The notes beneath the pieces were generated by a model. It did no database searches, had not been told where the DNA came from, and saw only the letters and a program-made list of their open reading frames with translations. The translations under genes and the position numbers were made by a program. This document shows positions 23,637-32,240 of a DNA stretch of 35,157 nucleotides, piece after piece. The DNA lies in contig WRLR01000034.1 in NCBI GenBank assembly GCA_009777515.1, forward strand, positions 1-35,157, read 5' to 3'. This DNA is from Oscillospiraceae bacterium (lineage in GTDB: Bacteria > Bacillota > Clostridia > WRLR01). Within the stretch, counting starts at the first letter, position 1. Each line of letters starts with the position of its first letter.

Positions 23637-24391
23637 ACGCTGTCGCTGCACCTGTCTGTTTTAGTCATAATATAAACGGCCTTGTTGGCCTTGCCGGAGG
23701 GGCGGTTGAACGTGAGAAAGCCGTAGTGGCCGGCTATTGACAGCCCTGTCCCGCTGATTGCGGACTCTATGTCGGCGCGGGTGTAAGCCCGCTGCCGGTG
23801 GATTTCGTCAAACCTGCTCCAGCGGCCGTCGCGCCCGCGCGCAAAAAACGTCAAGTCGAAAACCGAGGTCTTGTTGGCGCTATAATATTTGCTTTCCCAT
23901 AAATAACATATGTCGTCGGTAATCTCATAAAACACGCCGCCGCCGATGCCCCTTGAAAGTTTGCGCTCCGTATTGAGATCGAATATAAACAGGCCGCCGC
24001 TCGCCAGGTAATTGCCCACCAAGCGGAACACGCGGCGCAGGCGGCGCTTGTCCGTTATATAGTTGAGGCTGTCGACCGTCGACACAAACGCCCCGACCGA
24101 CCCGAACAGCTCGAACGCGTCCAGCTCCTGTTCCAGGAAGAGGATGTCGGGCGCGCCGCCGTCCAGGGCCTTGCGCCGCGCCTCCGCGAGCATGTGCGGG
24201 GAGCTGTCTATGCCAATGGCGCCGTAGCCCCGGCGGGCGAGCTCAATGCACAGCGAGCCCGTGCCGCACCCAAGGTCGGCGATGAGAGGCTCCGGGGGCA
24301 TCCCGTGCTTTTTGAATATGGCTTCGATATAGTCTGCGTATTTGGTATAGGAGTAGTCTTCGCGCATGAGGGCGTCATAGGCCAAGGCCAT
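23633..24391 (-). CDS. class I SAM-dependent methyltransferase
   Basis: The 252-residue protein has the methyltransferase Rossmann core: motif I LIADLGCGTGSLCIELARRG, the acidic strand AIGIDSSPHML, then FVSTVDSLNYI and GGLFIFDLNTE. Family relatives begin YDxLMxDxDYxxWADYI, matching MALAYDALMREDYSYTKYADYI. I place the start at ATG 24391, five bases after GGAGAAGG; a GTG at 24532, nine bases after AGGAG, would add 47 unlike residues. The substrate is unknown. It forms an operon with the DUF2225 gene through a 4-base overlap. Confidence 0.82.
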   Translation of the reverse strand: MALAYDALMREDYSYTKYADYIEAIFKKHGMPPEPLIADLGCGTGSLCIELARRGYGAIGIDSSPHMLAEARRKALDGGAPDILFLEQELDAFELFGSVGAFVSTVDSLNYITDKRRLRRVFRLVGNYLASGGLFIFDLNTERKLSRGIGGGVFYEITDDICYLWESKYYSANKTSVFDLTFFARGRDGRWSRFDEIHRQRAYTRADIESAISGTGLSIAGHYGFLTFNRPSGKANKAVYIMTKTDRCSDSV

Positions 24392-24623
24392 GCCTTCTCC
24401 GTATTCTTTAAAAGGCAGGGCAGACCTGTCTGTCGTTTCGCCGCAGGGCGCGGTATCGCCGATTGTGGTTTTATGGTCTATGACGATTTTGCTACCCCCA
24501 ATGTATCCCGCAGCGCGCGTGTGTGCGTGCACGCATGGGCGCTCCTATATGCTGTTCTTACCCAAATTACAAGTAACTTAATAACTTGTGCCGACAATAA
24601 ATAACGAATAATAAAGATACTAA

Positions 24624-24716
24624 CACCGCGCAAAGCGCGGTGCGCGGGCATAGCCTGCGTGAGGTAGGGGAAATCGCATTTTCCCTACCGACTTGGGGTG
24701 TGGGGCTTGCCCCACA
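24624..24716. repeat. cluster of three perfect or near-perfect hairpins
   Basis: CACCGCGC/GCGCGGTG around AAA (24624-24642), GGTAGGGGAAA/TTTTCCCTACC (24663-24689), and TGTGGGGC/GCCCCACA around TT (24699-24716). A weaker CGCGGGC/GCCTGCG stem lies between the first two. They fill the gap between tmcAL's stop (24723) and the upstream region of the methyltransferase gene. Likely a dispersed palindromic repeat cluster; may end the tmcAL transcript. Confidence 0.75.
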
Positions 24717-24722
24717 TATAAA

Positions 24723-26033
24723 TCAAAAACGTACCGGGCGCCGAATGAAATCCTGTCCCGGAGCGTGGAAGCCCGGATTTTGGAATGCGGTCACATACAG
24801 GTCGGTCGCCCCCGATTCCAAGTCCATAAACGCGCGGCTACGCGGATCGGAACGCGCTAGTTTTTTGAAATTCGTTATAAACGGCGCCTTCTGCCCGACG
24901 CGCGCCAGCAGGCCGCGCCCGATGCTGTTAAAGCCGAGTACGCGAATGTACGGCGGCCCGCTGTCCGCGTCGATTGCGCCCAGGGTTTCTTCGTCATGCC
25001 CCAGCAGGATGCGTGTAAATATCCTTCTGATGCGGCTCATCGGGTAGCGCTTCGTCGCGGATGCGGCGATGAGCTCGCTATAGGCGCCGGCCTTGAGCGC
25101 CGCCCTGTACAGCCTGTTTTCCAGCCCCTCGCCCACGTCCCGGTAGCGGCGCAATGATGCAGCCCCGCCCCGCTTAATTATGGCCGTGATGAGCGGGAAA
25201 AACATCTCGTCGAGTACTGGCCCCCTGCCCATGGAAAATTCCGCCGCCAGCAGCGCGCGGCTGTAGTCGGGCATGGTGGTTTTCAAGGCGTCGATTGTGT
25301 CAAAGCGCGCCGCGTCCTCTGCATCCGCTTGGCGCGTGCGGATTATGTCCCTTATGGCCGATGCGCTGCAGTAGCGGAGGGTTGGCTCGCCGGCCTGCCC
25401 CTGCGCGTTTCCCGGCTCCGCCGTGGTGGCGGCGATCGGAACCGCATACGGGGCGTATTGCAGGTGTAAAGCGTCGATGGCCCGCAGGTATTCGATGGCG
25501 AGGATATTATTGGGCGCGTTTAGGATATCGGTGAATTGCTTACGCGTGACGCCCGGGGCAGGTCCCGCGTTTTTGCCAAAACAGTAGCCTATCAACGCGC
25601 TTTGGCGGGCGGCAGCGTACGACTTGCCGCCGTCGAGTGACGCGTACAGCAGCAGTTTATACGGTTCCGGTTCCGCGTTCAGTATATGTGCGAGTTCGGA
25701 AAGGAGACGCAGGTCCGTGCATTCTGCACCAAACGATAGCCAGCCATCGACCCCGGTAAGGGACGCAGTCAGCAGCGCTCCCCTGGCGAAGGTCTCGGCG
25801 CTCGAGCATGCGTAGACGGGGTGTAGCTCAAGCACGAGATCCGCCCCTGCGTGCAGCGCCATGCGTGTCCTGGACCATTTGTCCGAGATGGAAGCCGAGC
25901 CGCGCTGCGTGAAATGCCCGCTGATGATACACACCAGCGCGTCCGGGCGCAGCATGTCCCTTGTTTTGGCGATATGGTATGCGTGGCCGTTGTGGAAAGG
26001 GTTGTATTCGGCGACTATGAATGCCGCGTTCAT
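24723..26033 (-). CDS. tmcAL: tRNA(Met) cytidine acetate ligase
   Basis: TmcAL uses acetate and ATP to make N4-acetylcytidine at the wobble base of elongator tRNA-Met. The 436-residue protein starts with the nucleotidyltransferase pattern FIVAEYNPFHNGHAYHI (HxGH), followed by VCIISGHFTQRGSASISDKW, GADLVLELHPVYACSSAETFA and LSFGAE. Later come NNILAIEYLRAI and the end motif. Length and pattern match the family (B. subtilis YlbM). The C-terminal half has short Ala/Pro-rich inserts. Its ATG overlaps the stop of the membrane protein gene (ATGA), so it is the last gene of the run from 30208. Confidence 0.9.
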   Translation of the reverse strand: MNAAFIVAEYNPFHNGHAYHIAKTRDMLRPDALVCIISGHFTQRGSASISDKWSRTRMALHAGADLVLELHPVYACSSAETFARGALLTASLTGVDGWLSFGAECTDLRLLSELAHILNAEPEPYKLLLYASLDGGKSYAAARQSALIGYCFGKNAGPAPGVTRKQFTDILNAPNNILAIEYLRAIDALHLQYAPYAVPIAATTAEPGNAQGQAGEPTLRYCSASAIRDIIRTRQADAEDAARFDTIDALKTTMPDYSRALLAAEFSMGRGPVLDEMFFPLITAIIKRGGAASLRRYRDVGEGLENRLYRAALKAGAYSELIAASATKRYPMSRIRRIFTRILLGHDEETLGAIDADSGPPYIRVLGFNSIGRGLLARVGQKAPFITNFKKLARSDPRSRAFMDLESGATDLYVTAFQNPGFHAPGQDFIRRPVRF

Positions 26034-27076
26034 AATTTATCTTCGTCGTTGACGTCGTCGTTGGCGTCGTTATCGTTGTTCGTTGAATCGGATGTATAGC
26101 CGTAATCGCTGTAGGGATCATAGGGGCGGGCAGAATCAAAACCGTCGCTGTTCGAACTACCGCTACCCATACTGTCGCCGTTTATATTGGCGTCCGCGCC
26201 GCTGTTCTCCACGCCATTCCCTGCGTCGTCCCCCGAACCGCCTCCCGCGCCATCTCCTGCGCCGTCCCCCGTGTTGCCCTCGCCGTCTCCCGTGCCGCTC
26301 TCGCCGTCCCGCGCATTCCGCCCGTCGCCTGTGGGCGTCAAATTTTTCCCATCATAGTCAAATGTGGCCAGGACATCGGCATAAAGATGCGCCACCAGCT
26401 TGAACTCGATAAGCGTGCATATGGACAGCGTGAACATAAGAATGTACTGGAACACCACGTTGTTGTTCGTAGAGAAGATGCTCAGCAGCAAAATTACGAA
26501 CACGGCGATGATCAAGTTGCAAAAAAGCTCGATTTTAAATATTTCGCCACGCCGCCTGCTGGTCAGCGTTCTGCTGAATTTCAAACTCTCGAACACCCGG
26601 CTGTCTTTGTCCAGGATTGTGCATTCGGCAAATATCAACAGAATGGCCAAATAGATTGCCGGCACGATGAACATGAACATGCCGATGGTTATGAGTGTGT
26701 TCTTAATTATCGTCACGCCCGTAAGGCGCATGAAATGCTTTAGTGTTGAGTTGACGCAGTCGCGGGCTGTGTACTCCTCGTTTTTCGCGTCGCGGACGAC
26801 TGCGTCCAAATAGACAAAGGAGACTATGTTTATCAAAAGCATAACTAAAATGCTGACCGCCATTGCCGCCAGAGAGGTCTGGACGGGCCTCCCCGCGCCG
26901 TCGGGCGACAGGTACTGCGAAGAGATGCTGTACGCCTGCATATCGACTTGCATCAAATAAAAATACGCGCCATATAGCGCCAGGACGACCACGAACACCA
27001 CGGGCGGGACGGCTTTTGCTTTTATATCAAAGAATGCTATTGACTTTTTCAAATAAAAAAACACATTTTTCCGCAT
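26030..27076 (-). CDS. membrane protein with Gly/Asp-rich tail
   Basis: The 348-residue protein has about six hydrophobic segments in residues 20-235, with a basic loop (SLKFSRTLTSRRRGEIFKIE) of the kind seen in DUF624/YciC-like membrane proteins. The last 110 residues are a soluble Gly/Asp/Asn/Ser-rich tail with repeated GDGxG units from DNA repeats at 26210-26330. Family uncertain. GGTGAG lies before the ATG. It is placed 20 bases after the epimerase stop and overlaps tmcAL, so it is in the same operon. Its function may relate to the cell surface; this rests only on position. Confidence 0.7.
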   Translation of the reverse strand: MRKNVFFYLKKSIAFFDIKAKAVPPVVFVVVLALYGAYFYLMQVDMQAYSISSQYLSPDGAGRPVQTSLAAMAVSILVMLLINIVSFVYLDAVVRDAKNEEYTARDCVNSTLKHFMRLTGVTIIKNTLITIGMFMFIVPAIYLAILLIFAECTILDKDSRVFESLKFSRTLTSRRRGEIFKIELFCNLIIAVFVILLLSIFSTNNNVVFQYILMFTLSICTLIEFKLVAHLYADVLATFDYDGKNLTPTGDGRNARDGESGTGDGEGNTGDGAGDGAGGGSGDDAGNGVENSGADANINGDSMGSGSSNSDGFDSARPYDPYSDYGYTSDSTNNDNDANDDVNDEDKL

Positions 27077-27096
27077 TATTGCATCTCACCGTTCAA

Positions 27097-28257
27097 TCAA
27101 TTTAGTTCAAAGCGCTCCGCGATGGCGTCCAGTATGCGCGCTGACGCTTCGCCGTCGCCATACGGGTTTTTGGCCCCCAGCATCGCGTTGTACGCGCCCG
27201 GGTCGTCGGCCAGTTCGCGGACAGCCCCCACAATCCCATCGAAAGTCGTGCCCACGAGCCGGACCGTCCCTGCGTCCACGGCCTCCTGCCGCTCTGTCTC
27301 CGCCCGCAGCACCAGCACGGGCGTCCCGAGCGACGGCCCTTCCTCCTGTATGCCGCCGGAGTCGGAGAGGGCCAGGAACGAACGCGCCACCAGGTTGTGG
27401 TAATCGGGCAGGCACAGCGGGTTCAACAGCAGCGCCCTGTCGTGGTCGGACAGCATGGCGCGCACGGGCGCCTGGACCTTCGGGTTCAGGTGCACCGAAA
27501 AGACCGCGAACATGTCGGGGTACAGTTCCAAGATATGCTGTACCGCACGCAATATTTCATTTAGCGGCTCGCCCAGGTTTTCTCGCCGGTGCGTCTCGAC
27601 AGTCAGCACGCGGCGGCCGGCAAAGTCGACTTTGTTCAGCGCGTCGTTGGCAAAACTATATTTCTCGCGCGCGGTCAGCCGGAGGGCGTCCAGCGACGTG
27701 TTGCCGGTCACGTATATGTTCCCGTCCGGGACGCCTTCGCGCAGCAGGTTTTGTCTGTTTTGGGCGGTCGGGGCGAAGTGCATCGTCGAAACCGCCGCAG
27801 CGAGCCGCCTGTTGACTTCCTCGGGGAAGGGGTAGTAGATGTTGTCGGTCCTGAGCCCCGCTTCGACATGCCCCACGGGGACTTTGCAGTAAAACGCGGC
27901 CAGCGCCGCCGCAAAGCACGTGGTGGTATCGCCGTGCACCAGCGCGAGATCGGGTTTTGCGGTAGAAAACACGTCGCTGACGCCGTACATGACCTTGGAA
28001 GTTATGTCCTGCAGCGACTGCCCTTCGCGCATTATGTTAAGGTCGTAGTCCGGGACGATATCAAAAATAGTCAGCACCTGGTCGAGCATTTCGCGGTGCT
28101 GCCCCGTCACGCACACGGTGCATCGGAACCGCTTGTCCGCTTTCATCGAAAGCACGAGCGGCGCCATTTTAACGGCGTCGGGGCGCGTGCCGAATATTAA
28201 GATGACATTTAAGGGGGGCTTTTTAACGCTGTGTCCGGAACGCGCATTACGGCTCAT
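27097..28257 (-). CDS. wecB: UDP-N-acetylglucosamine 2-epimerase (non-hydrolysing)
   Basis: Converts UDP-GlcNAc to UDP-ManNAc, precursor of teichoic acid linkage units or capsule. The 386-residue protein has the GT-B epimerase landmarks: ILIFGTRPDAVKMAPLV, VTGQHREMLDQVL, LVHGDTTTCFAAALAAFY, GHVEAGLRT, PFPEEVNRRL, LTVETHRRENLGEPL and LSDSGGIQEEGPSLGTPVLV. The catalytic Asp, two Glu and His positions are kept. The first 15 residues are extra. It is 25 bases after the TagO-type gene; the two enzymes act in sequence in Gram-positive wall teichoic acid linkage synthesis. The symbol mnaA is used in Bacillus. Confidence 0.92.
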   Translation of the reverse strand: MSRNARSGHSVKKPPLNVILIFGTRPDAVKMAPLVLSMKADKRFRCTVCVTGQHREMLDQVLTIFDIVPDYDLNIMREGQSLQDITSKVMYGVSDVFSTAKPDLALVHGDTTTCFAAALAAFYCKVPVGHVEAGLRTDNIYYPFPEEVNRRLAAAVSTMHFAPTAQNRQNLLREGVPDGNIYVTGNTSLDALRLTAREKYSFANDALNKVDFAGRRVLTVETHRRENLGEPLNEILRAVQHILELYPDMFAVFSVHLNPKVQAPVRAMLSDHDRALLLNPLCLPDYHNLVARSFLALSDSGGIQEEGPSLGTPVLVLRAETERQEAVDAGTVRLVGTTFDGIVGAVRELADDPGAYNAMLGAKNPYGDGEASARILDAIAERFELN

Positions 28258-28282
28258 TTATTATACCCGGGCTATCCCCGCT

Positions 28283-29632
28283 TTAGCCTTGCTCCTTGGC
28301 GGAGGAAGCCCCCTTCTGATTATTGTGGTGGGAGACCATTTCCGGCGAAATGACGGATGCTTCGCCTGCGCCCTCCATGGCGCTGCCTGCGCCCGCGCCC
28401 GCGCCCGCACTCGCACTCGCACTCGCACCCGCTCCTGCGTTTGCGCTCGTGCCCGCGCTCACGCCAGGGCCCGCACCCACGCTCACGCCAGGGCCCGCAC
28501 CCACGCTCACACCAGGGCCCGCACCAGCGTTAACGCCGGCGCTAACGGCAGCGCTTATGCCGTCGCCCCCGCCGGCATTCCCGGCGCCCGCTTTGTCTCC
28601 CACCAGAAATTTCGCGAAAACAAAGACGAAGACCGGCAGCAGAATAAGCAGGACCACGGCGCTGATATAGTTTTTATTGGCGAAAATCATGCCGCACAGC
28701 CCGAGCACCGCGCTGGTGATATACAACAGCACCACCGACTGCCTCTGCGTGAGGCCCATGCCTATCAGCTTGTGGTGAATGTGGGCGAAGTCGGAGCTGG
28801 CTGGCGACGACTTCTTTAGCAGCCTGCGGACAGTGGCGAACGCGACGTCGAAGATCGGCAGACCGATTACCAGTATCGGTATGGTCAGGGATATGACCGC
28901 GTAGGATTTTAGCATGCCCTGGACGGAGACGGCGGCCAGGGTGAACCCCAAGAACGCGGCGCCCGTCTCGCCCATGAAAATTTTGGCAGGGTTGAAATTG
29001 AACGGCAAAAAGCCCAGTGCCGCCCCGGCGAGCGCAGCCATCATCAGCGGCGCGGCTGGGCCGTCCGTAGCGCCCAGCGAGATGATCGACACAAAGAAAA
29101 GGGACAGGGCGGAAATGCTGGAAACGCCGGCCGCCAGCCCGTCCAGCCCGTCGATGAAGTTGATGGCGTTCGTTATGCCCACGATCCATAAAATCGTCAG
29201 CGGCCAAGCGACGGCCGGTGCCAGATCGATCACTTCGTCGAATACAAACGGGTTAGTGAGGAAATCTATTTGCTGATCGGAAATGACTACATAGAGGACG
29301 GCTGCGGTCAGTTGGAACAGCGCCTTCGCTTTCCAATTCAGCTTGAAGCGGTCGTCCAGGAAGCCGCACACCAAAAGGACGGATATGCCGGCCAGCAGCC
29401 CGGCGACGGACCTGTCGGGCGGTATGTCGCCGACCAGCACGTTGTAGAGCAGCGACATTAGGAAGCCTATCACTATCGCCGCGCCGCCGAGCAGCGCGAT
29501 GGGCGCGCTGTGCATCCTCCGATCGTCTTTCGGGATATCGACGGCGCCCAGCTTAAAGGCCAGCTTCTTGACTATCGGCGTGGATATGAAAGCGACAATC
29601 AGCGCGATCAGCATCGTTACGGCATAATTCAT
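28283..29632 (-). CDS. tagO: MraY/TagO-family undecaprenyl-phosphate GlcNAc-1-P transferase
   Basis: Transfers GlcNAc-1-phosphate from UDP-GlcNAc to undecaprenyl phosphate at the inner face of the membrane. About eleven spans cover residues 1-350. Motifs: GLLAGISVLLVCGFLDDRF (DD for Mg), GITNAINFIDGLDGLAAG, KIFMGETGAAFLGF and the cytosolic HIHHKL loop. MraY itself is less likely because of the HIHHKL and NAINFIDGLDG forms typical of WecA/TagO. Residues 352-449 are a Gly/Ala/Val/Ser-rich tail with GAGPGVSV repeats, absent from relatives, from a 24-bp DNA repeat. The tail would lie outside or inside the membrane depending on span count. Confidence 0.9.
   Translation of the reverse strand: MNYAVTMLIALIVAFISTPIVKKLAFKLGAVDIPKDDRRMHSAPIALLGGAAIVIGFLMSLLYNVLVGDIPPDRSVAGLLAGISVLLVCGFLDDRFKLNWKAKALFQLTAAVLYVVISDQQIDFLTNPFVFDEVIDLAPAVAWPLTILWIVGITNAINFIDGLDGLAAGVSSISALSLFFVSIISLGATDGPAAPLMMAALAGAALGFLPFNFNPAKIFMGETGAAFLGFTLAAVSVQGMLKSYAVISLTIPILVIGLPIFDVAFATVRRLLKKSSPASSDFAHIHHKLIGMGLTQRQSVVLLYITSAVLGLCGMIFANKNYISAVVLLILLPVFVFVFAKFLVGDKAGAGNAGGGDGISAAVSAGVNAGAGPGVSVGAGPGVSVGAGPGVSAGTSANAGAGASASASAGAGAGAGSAMEGAGEASVISPEMVSHHNNQKGASSAKEQG
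28457..28528. repeat. 24-bp tandem repeat in the 3' end of the TagO-type gene
   Basis: Three 24-bp units (28457, 28481, 28505) starting GCTCACGCCAGGGCCCGCAC encode three GAGPGVSV octapeptides. Flanking DNA (28380-28456 and to 28560) is of the same low-complexity type with GCACTCGCACTCGC strings. Confidence 0.9.
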
Positions 29633-29680
29633 TTTTGGAATGTCCCTTCCGCACTTTATCTTTTGTCGGATAAATTCATT

Positions 29681-29712
29681 GCGGGCCTATATCGCTGCGG
29701 GCCTATATCGCT
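29681..29712. repeat. 16-bp direct repeat reaching a stop codon
   Basis: GCGGGCCTATATCGCT occurs twice in a row (29681-29696, 29697-29712). The second copy overlaps the TAG of the dCMP deaminase gene. Confidence 0.8.
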
Positions 29713-30208
29713 AATATCCTATGTTCACGTCCACATTTTCGAGCAGATCGTCGTTGTCCACCCAATTTTGCACGTTGATTATGCGAAAATTCGTCTCGTC
29801 GTCGCGGATGACAACGGTCTCTATCCCCGCGTTGATGACGACGCGCTTGCACATCGTGCAGCAGTCGGCGTTTTTGATGAACTGGCCACTGCCCGCCTCG
29901 CGCCCGACCAGGTACATCGTGGCGCCGATCATGTCGCGGCGGGGCGCTGAAATGATCGCGTTCACCTCGCTGTGGACTGACCGGCACAGCTCGTACCGCT
30001 GCCCGCGCGAGACATCCAGCTTTTGGCGCAGGCAGTAGCCGAGATCGATGCAGTTCATCCGTTTGCGGGGCGCGCCCACGTAGCCCGTCGACAGGATTTC
30101 GTCATTTTTCACGATTATCGCGCCGTAGTTGCGGCGAAGGCATGTGCCGCGCTTGAGCACAGTGTCCGCGATGTCGAGATAGTAGTTGTGTTTGTCCCGC
30201 CTTGGCAT
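29711..30208 (-). CDS. dCMP/cytidine deaminase-family protein
   Basis: The product (165 residues from the ATG at 30208) has the zinc-dependent deaminase motifs: HSEVNAI (HxE) and DCCTMCKRVVINAG (the CxxC ligands, with C in place of the usual P before the first). The body reads DKHNYYLDIADTVLKRGTCL, NYGAIIVKNDEILSTGYVGA, the form typical of Clostridial deoxycytidylate deaminases (ComEB-like). These turn dCMP to dUMP for thymidylate synthesis. An ATG at 30220 is an alternative start; relatives begin four residues before the DKHNYY, which favours 30208. It is the first gene of the run to tmcAL, from promoter 30364-30392. Confidence 0.88.
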   Translation of the reverse strand: MPRRDKHNYYLDIADTVLKRGTCLRRNYGAIIVKNDEILSTGYVGAPRKRMNCIDLGYCLRQKLDVSRGQRYELCRSVHSEVNAIISAPRRDMIGATMYLVGREAGSGQFIKNADCCTMCKRVVINAGIETVVIRDDETNFRIINVQNWVDNDDLLENVDVNIGY

Positions 30209-30363
30209 ATATATCGCCATGCGCGAACTGCGCTGTCAGCCCATAAAACAAAAAAAGATTGGCGCTGTGGCACAGTTTACGCCCTTTCTGCTGTTTTCAT
30301 GCTTGCCGCTGCCGCCGCACCGGTTTCCGTCGGCCCTGCGATCGGCATAGCTTGACGCGTTTC

Positions 30364-30392
30364 AGTATAATATAGGCAGTCGCAAGTGTCAA
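30364..30392 (-). promoter_or_regulatory. promoter for the dCMP deaminase-to-tmcAL run
   Basis: On the minus strand TTGACA, exactly 17 bases, TATACT. It lies 150 bases before the deaminase start. The -35 box directly touches the first unit of the 28-bp repeat at 30391. Confidence 0.7.
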
Positions 30393-30467
30393 ATTGCGCC
30401 AACATGCGGCGCTCACGCAAATTGCGCCCATGTGCAGCGCCCACGCAAATTGCGCCCACGTAACGCA
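30391..30467. repeat. 28-bp tandem repeat, about 2.7 copies
   Basis: Units at 30391, 30419 and 30447 all begin AAATTGCGCC and continue with AACATGCGGC, CATGTGCAGC or CACGTAACGC, then GCTCACGC-like ends. It spans the gap between the promoter at 30364 and the end of the TsaC fusion gene. Confidence 0.85.
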
Positions 30468-30502
30468 CAACGCGACTAGCGCTTGCGTGCAGCGCTTGCG
30501 CG

Positions 30503-32221
30503 CTATCCGCCCCGCGCGAGCCGCAGCAGCAGGGGGGATATCAGGCCGCGCAGGTTTTCGGCGCAGCGCCTGTATTCGCCGTGCCCCAGCCCGAACGGGT
30601 CGTCGATGTCGCCCTGCGCCGCGCCGTCGGCAATATATTGTTTTTGCGGGCGCATGTTCGCAACGAAATCCGCGATCGTAAAAACGCGTTCGGATGTATT
30701 TGGGTAACGCCGCAATATTTCGTCGCGATGTGCCCGCGTCATCGTCAAAACGAGGCTTGCGCCCATCAAATGCCAATAGTCGAGCAGCCGCGATTTGTGC
30801 CCGGACAGGTCCACGTCGAAGGCGCCCATTGTCTCTATGGCTTCAATCGAGGCCGTCGCCCCGTCGGCGGCGAACAAGCCTGCAGACGCTGCGCGCGGTG
30901 CGCTGTATGCAATATCGGCTGTCGCTGTATTGGACAGTGTCTCCGCCGCCGCGTTGAACAGTGCCTCCGCCATGGCGCTGCGGCATGTGTTCCCGGTGCA
31001 GACAAATAGTATCAGCGGATCGTCGGCGTCAATAATATTCGAGCCTGCGGCCCGCGCCATGCGATCCGCCAGCGCGGCGCCCAAGCCATCCTGCCTGATA
31101 AGCTCGCACAATATCCTCTTTGCCCCTATCTGGTCCATATACAGCAGCGAGCTGTAAAAACTGTGCGCGGCCGCCGCCGCGTCGCCCGTCTTGCCGAGCG
31201 GGCGCGTCTTGATGCTTTTGTGCCGGGTGTTTTCCAACAGAGCGAGGACATCGTCCGTGGCGAGGACGCCCGCGCTCGTCGTGCAGGGCGCGGTAGCCTG
31301 TTTGGATGCGGGTACGGAAGCGGGAACGGATGTGAGCACGGATGATTGTTCGGAATGATGCGTGGACGGTTGATCGGACTTGCACGCGGTAGCTTGTTTG
31401 GATGCGGATTCAAACGTGGGAGCTGATGCTTGCTCCAGATATATGTCCATCCAATGCGCCACGGATGCAAGGTCGCCCCGGAACAACAGCATGGGCGCGT
31501 CCGGGGAGTAGTGCCGGTGTTTTGTACCAGGCGATATAGCCCTCCCGCCTCCGTCGGCTGGACGGCTGGAAACATTCTCGCGTCCTATTGCCCCGGCTAT
31601 CATTTCTAATGTAATGGCGCCGGGACGCAGTATTACCGCCGGGGCGCGCGAAACGTCAAGGACCGTCGACTCGAGGCCTATTGCCGTAGGGCCCGAGTTG
31701 ATAATCATGTCGATCGATCCGTTGAATGCGTGTTCGACATGCAGCCCGTCGGTGGGGCTGGGCTTGCCGGAGAGGTTGGCGCTGGGTGCGGCGACCGGGG
31801 TGCGCGCGGCCTGTAGCAACACCCTTGCGACAGGATGCGACGGCATACGCACCGCTATCGTGTCAAGGCCTGCCGTGATATAGTCCGGCAGCCCCTGGCG
31901 CCTGCTAAATATCATCGTCAAAGGCCCCGGCCAATAGGCTCGCGCCAATGCGGCCGCGTGCTCGCTGACGCCGGAGACAAGCGCGTCTAGTTGCTCGTAG
32001 GATGCGATATGCAAGATGAGCGGGTTGTCCGGCGGGCGTCGCTTGACGTCGTACACGGAGCGGACGGCGCTCTCGTTAAAAGCGTCGGCGCCGAGGCCGT
32101 AGACCGTTTCGGTGGGGAATGCGACAAGCCGCCCGGCGCGTATCAGCTCAGCGGCGGCTGCGATATGTTGCCCACATCCGTATAATTCGTCCGGGCCGAT
32201 ATTCACGATTACCGTATTCAT
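30503..32221 (-). CDS. tsaC: TsaC/Sua5 threonylcarbamoyl-AMP synthase fused to LMW protein-tyrosine phosphatase
   Basis: The 572-residue protein joins two enzymes. Residues 15-205 are the YrdC/Sua5 domain (FPTETVYGLGADA, VYDVKRRPPDNPLILHI, YWPGPLTMIF, VAAPSANLSGKPSPT), which makes threonylcarbamoyl-AMP for t6A37 of ANN-decoding tRNAs. Residues 235-395 are the Sua5 C-terminal domain, opening KHRHYSPDAP and closing GLGAALADRMARAAG, split by a Ser/Thr/Pro-rich insert (about 265-315). Residues 402-570 are an LMW-PTP with the CTGNTCRS phosphate loop and late DDPFG acid motif. In B. subtilis the two are separate neighbours (ywlC, ywlE). ATG 32221 has GGTGA before it. It is 19 bases after prfA. Confidence 0.9.
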   Translation of the reverse strand: MNTVIVNIGPDELYGCGQHIAAAAELIRAGRLVAFPTETVYGLGADAFNESAVRSVYDVKRRPPDNPLILHIASYEQLDALVSGVSEHAAALARAYWPGPLTMIFSRRQGLPDYITAGLDTIAVRMPSHPVARVLLQAARTPVAAPSANLSGKPSPTDGLHVEHAFNGSIDMIINSGPTAIGLESTVLDVSRAPAVILRPGAITLEMIAGAIGRENVSSRPADGGGRAISPGTKHRHYSPDAPMLLFRGDLASVAHWMDIYLEQASAPTFESASKQATACKSDQPSTHHSEQSSVLTSVPASVPASKQATAPCTTSAGVLATDDVLALLENTRHKSIKTRPLGKTGDAAAAAHSFYSSLLYMDQIGAKRILCELIRQDGLGAALADRMARAAGSNIIDADDPLILFVCTGNTCRSAMAEALFNAAAETLSNTATADIAYSAPRAASAGLFAADGATASIEAIETMGAFDVDLSGHKSRLLDYWHLMGASLVLTMTRAHRDEILRRYPNTSERVFTIADFVANMRPQKQYIADGAAQGDIDDPFGLGHGEYRRCAENLRGLISPLLLRLARGG

Positions 32222-32240
32222 ATATGCGTCACCGGCCCGA

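Noticed and set aside
28118-28819. Plus-strand frame with long Arg/Ala/His repeats opposite the TagO tail
   Set aside because: Product is a pure short-period string from the minisatellite; the minus frame continues a clear TagO protein.
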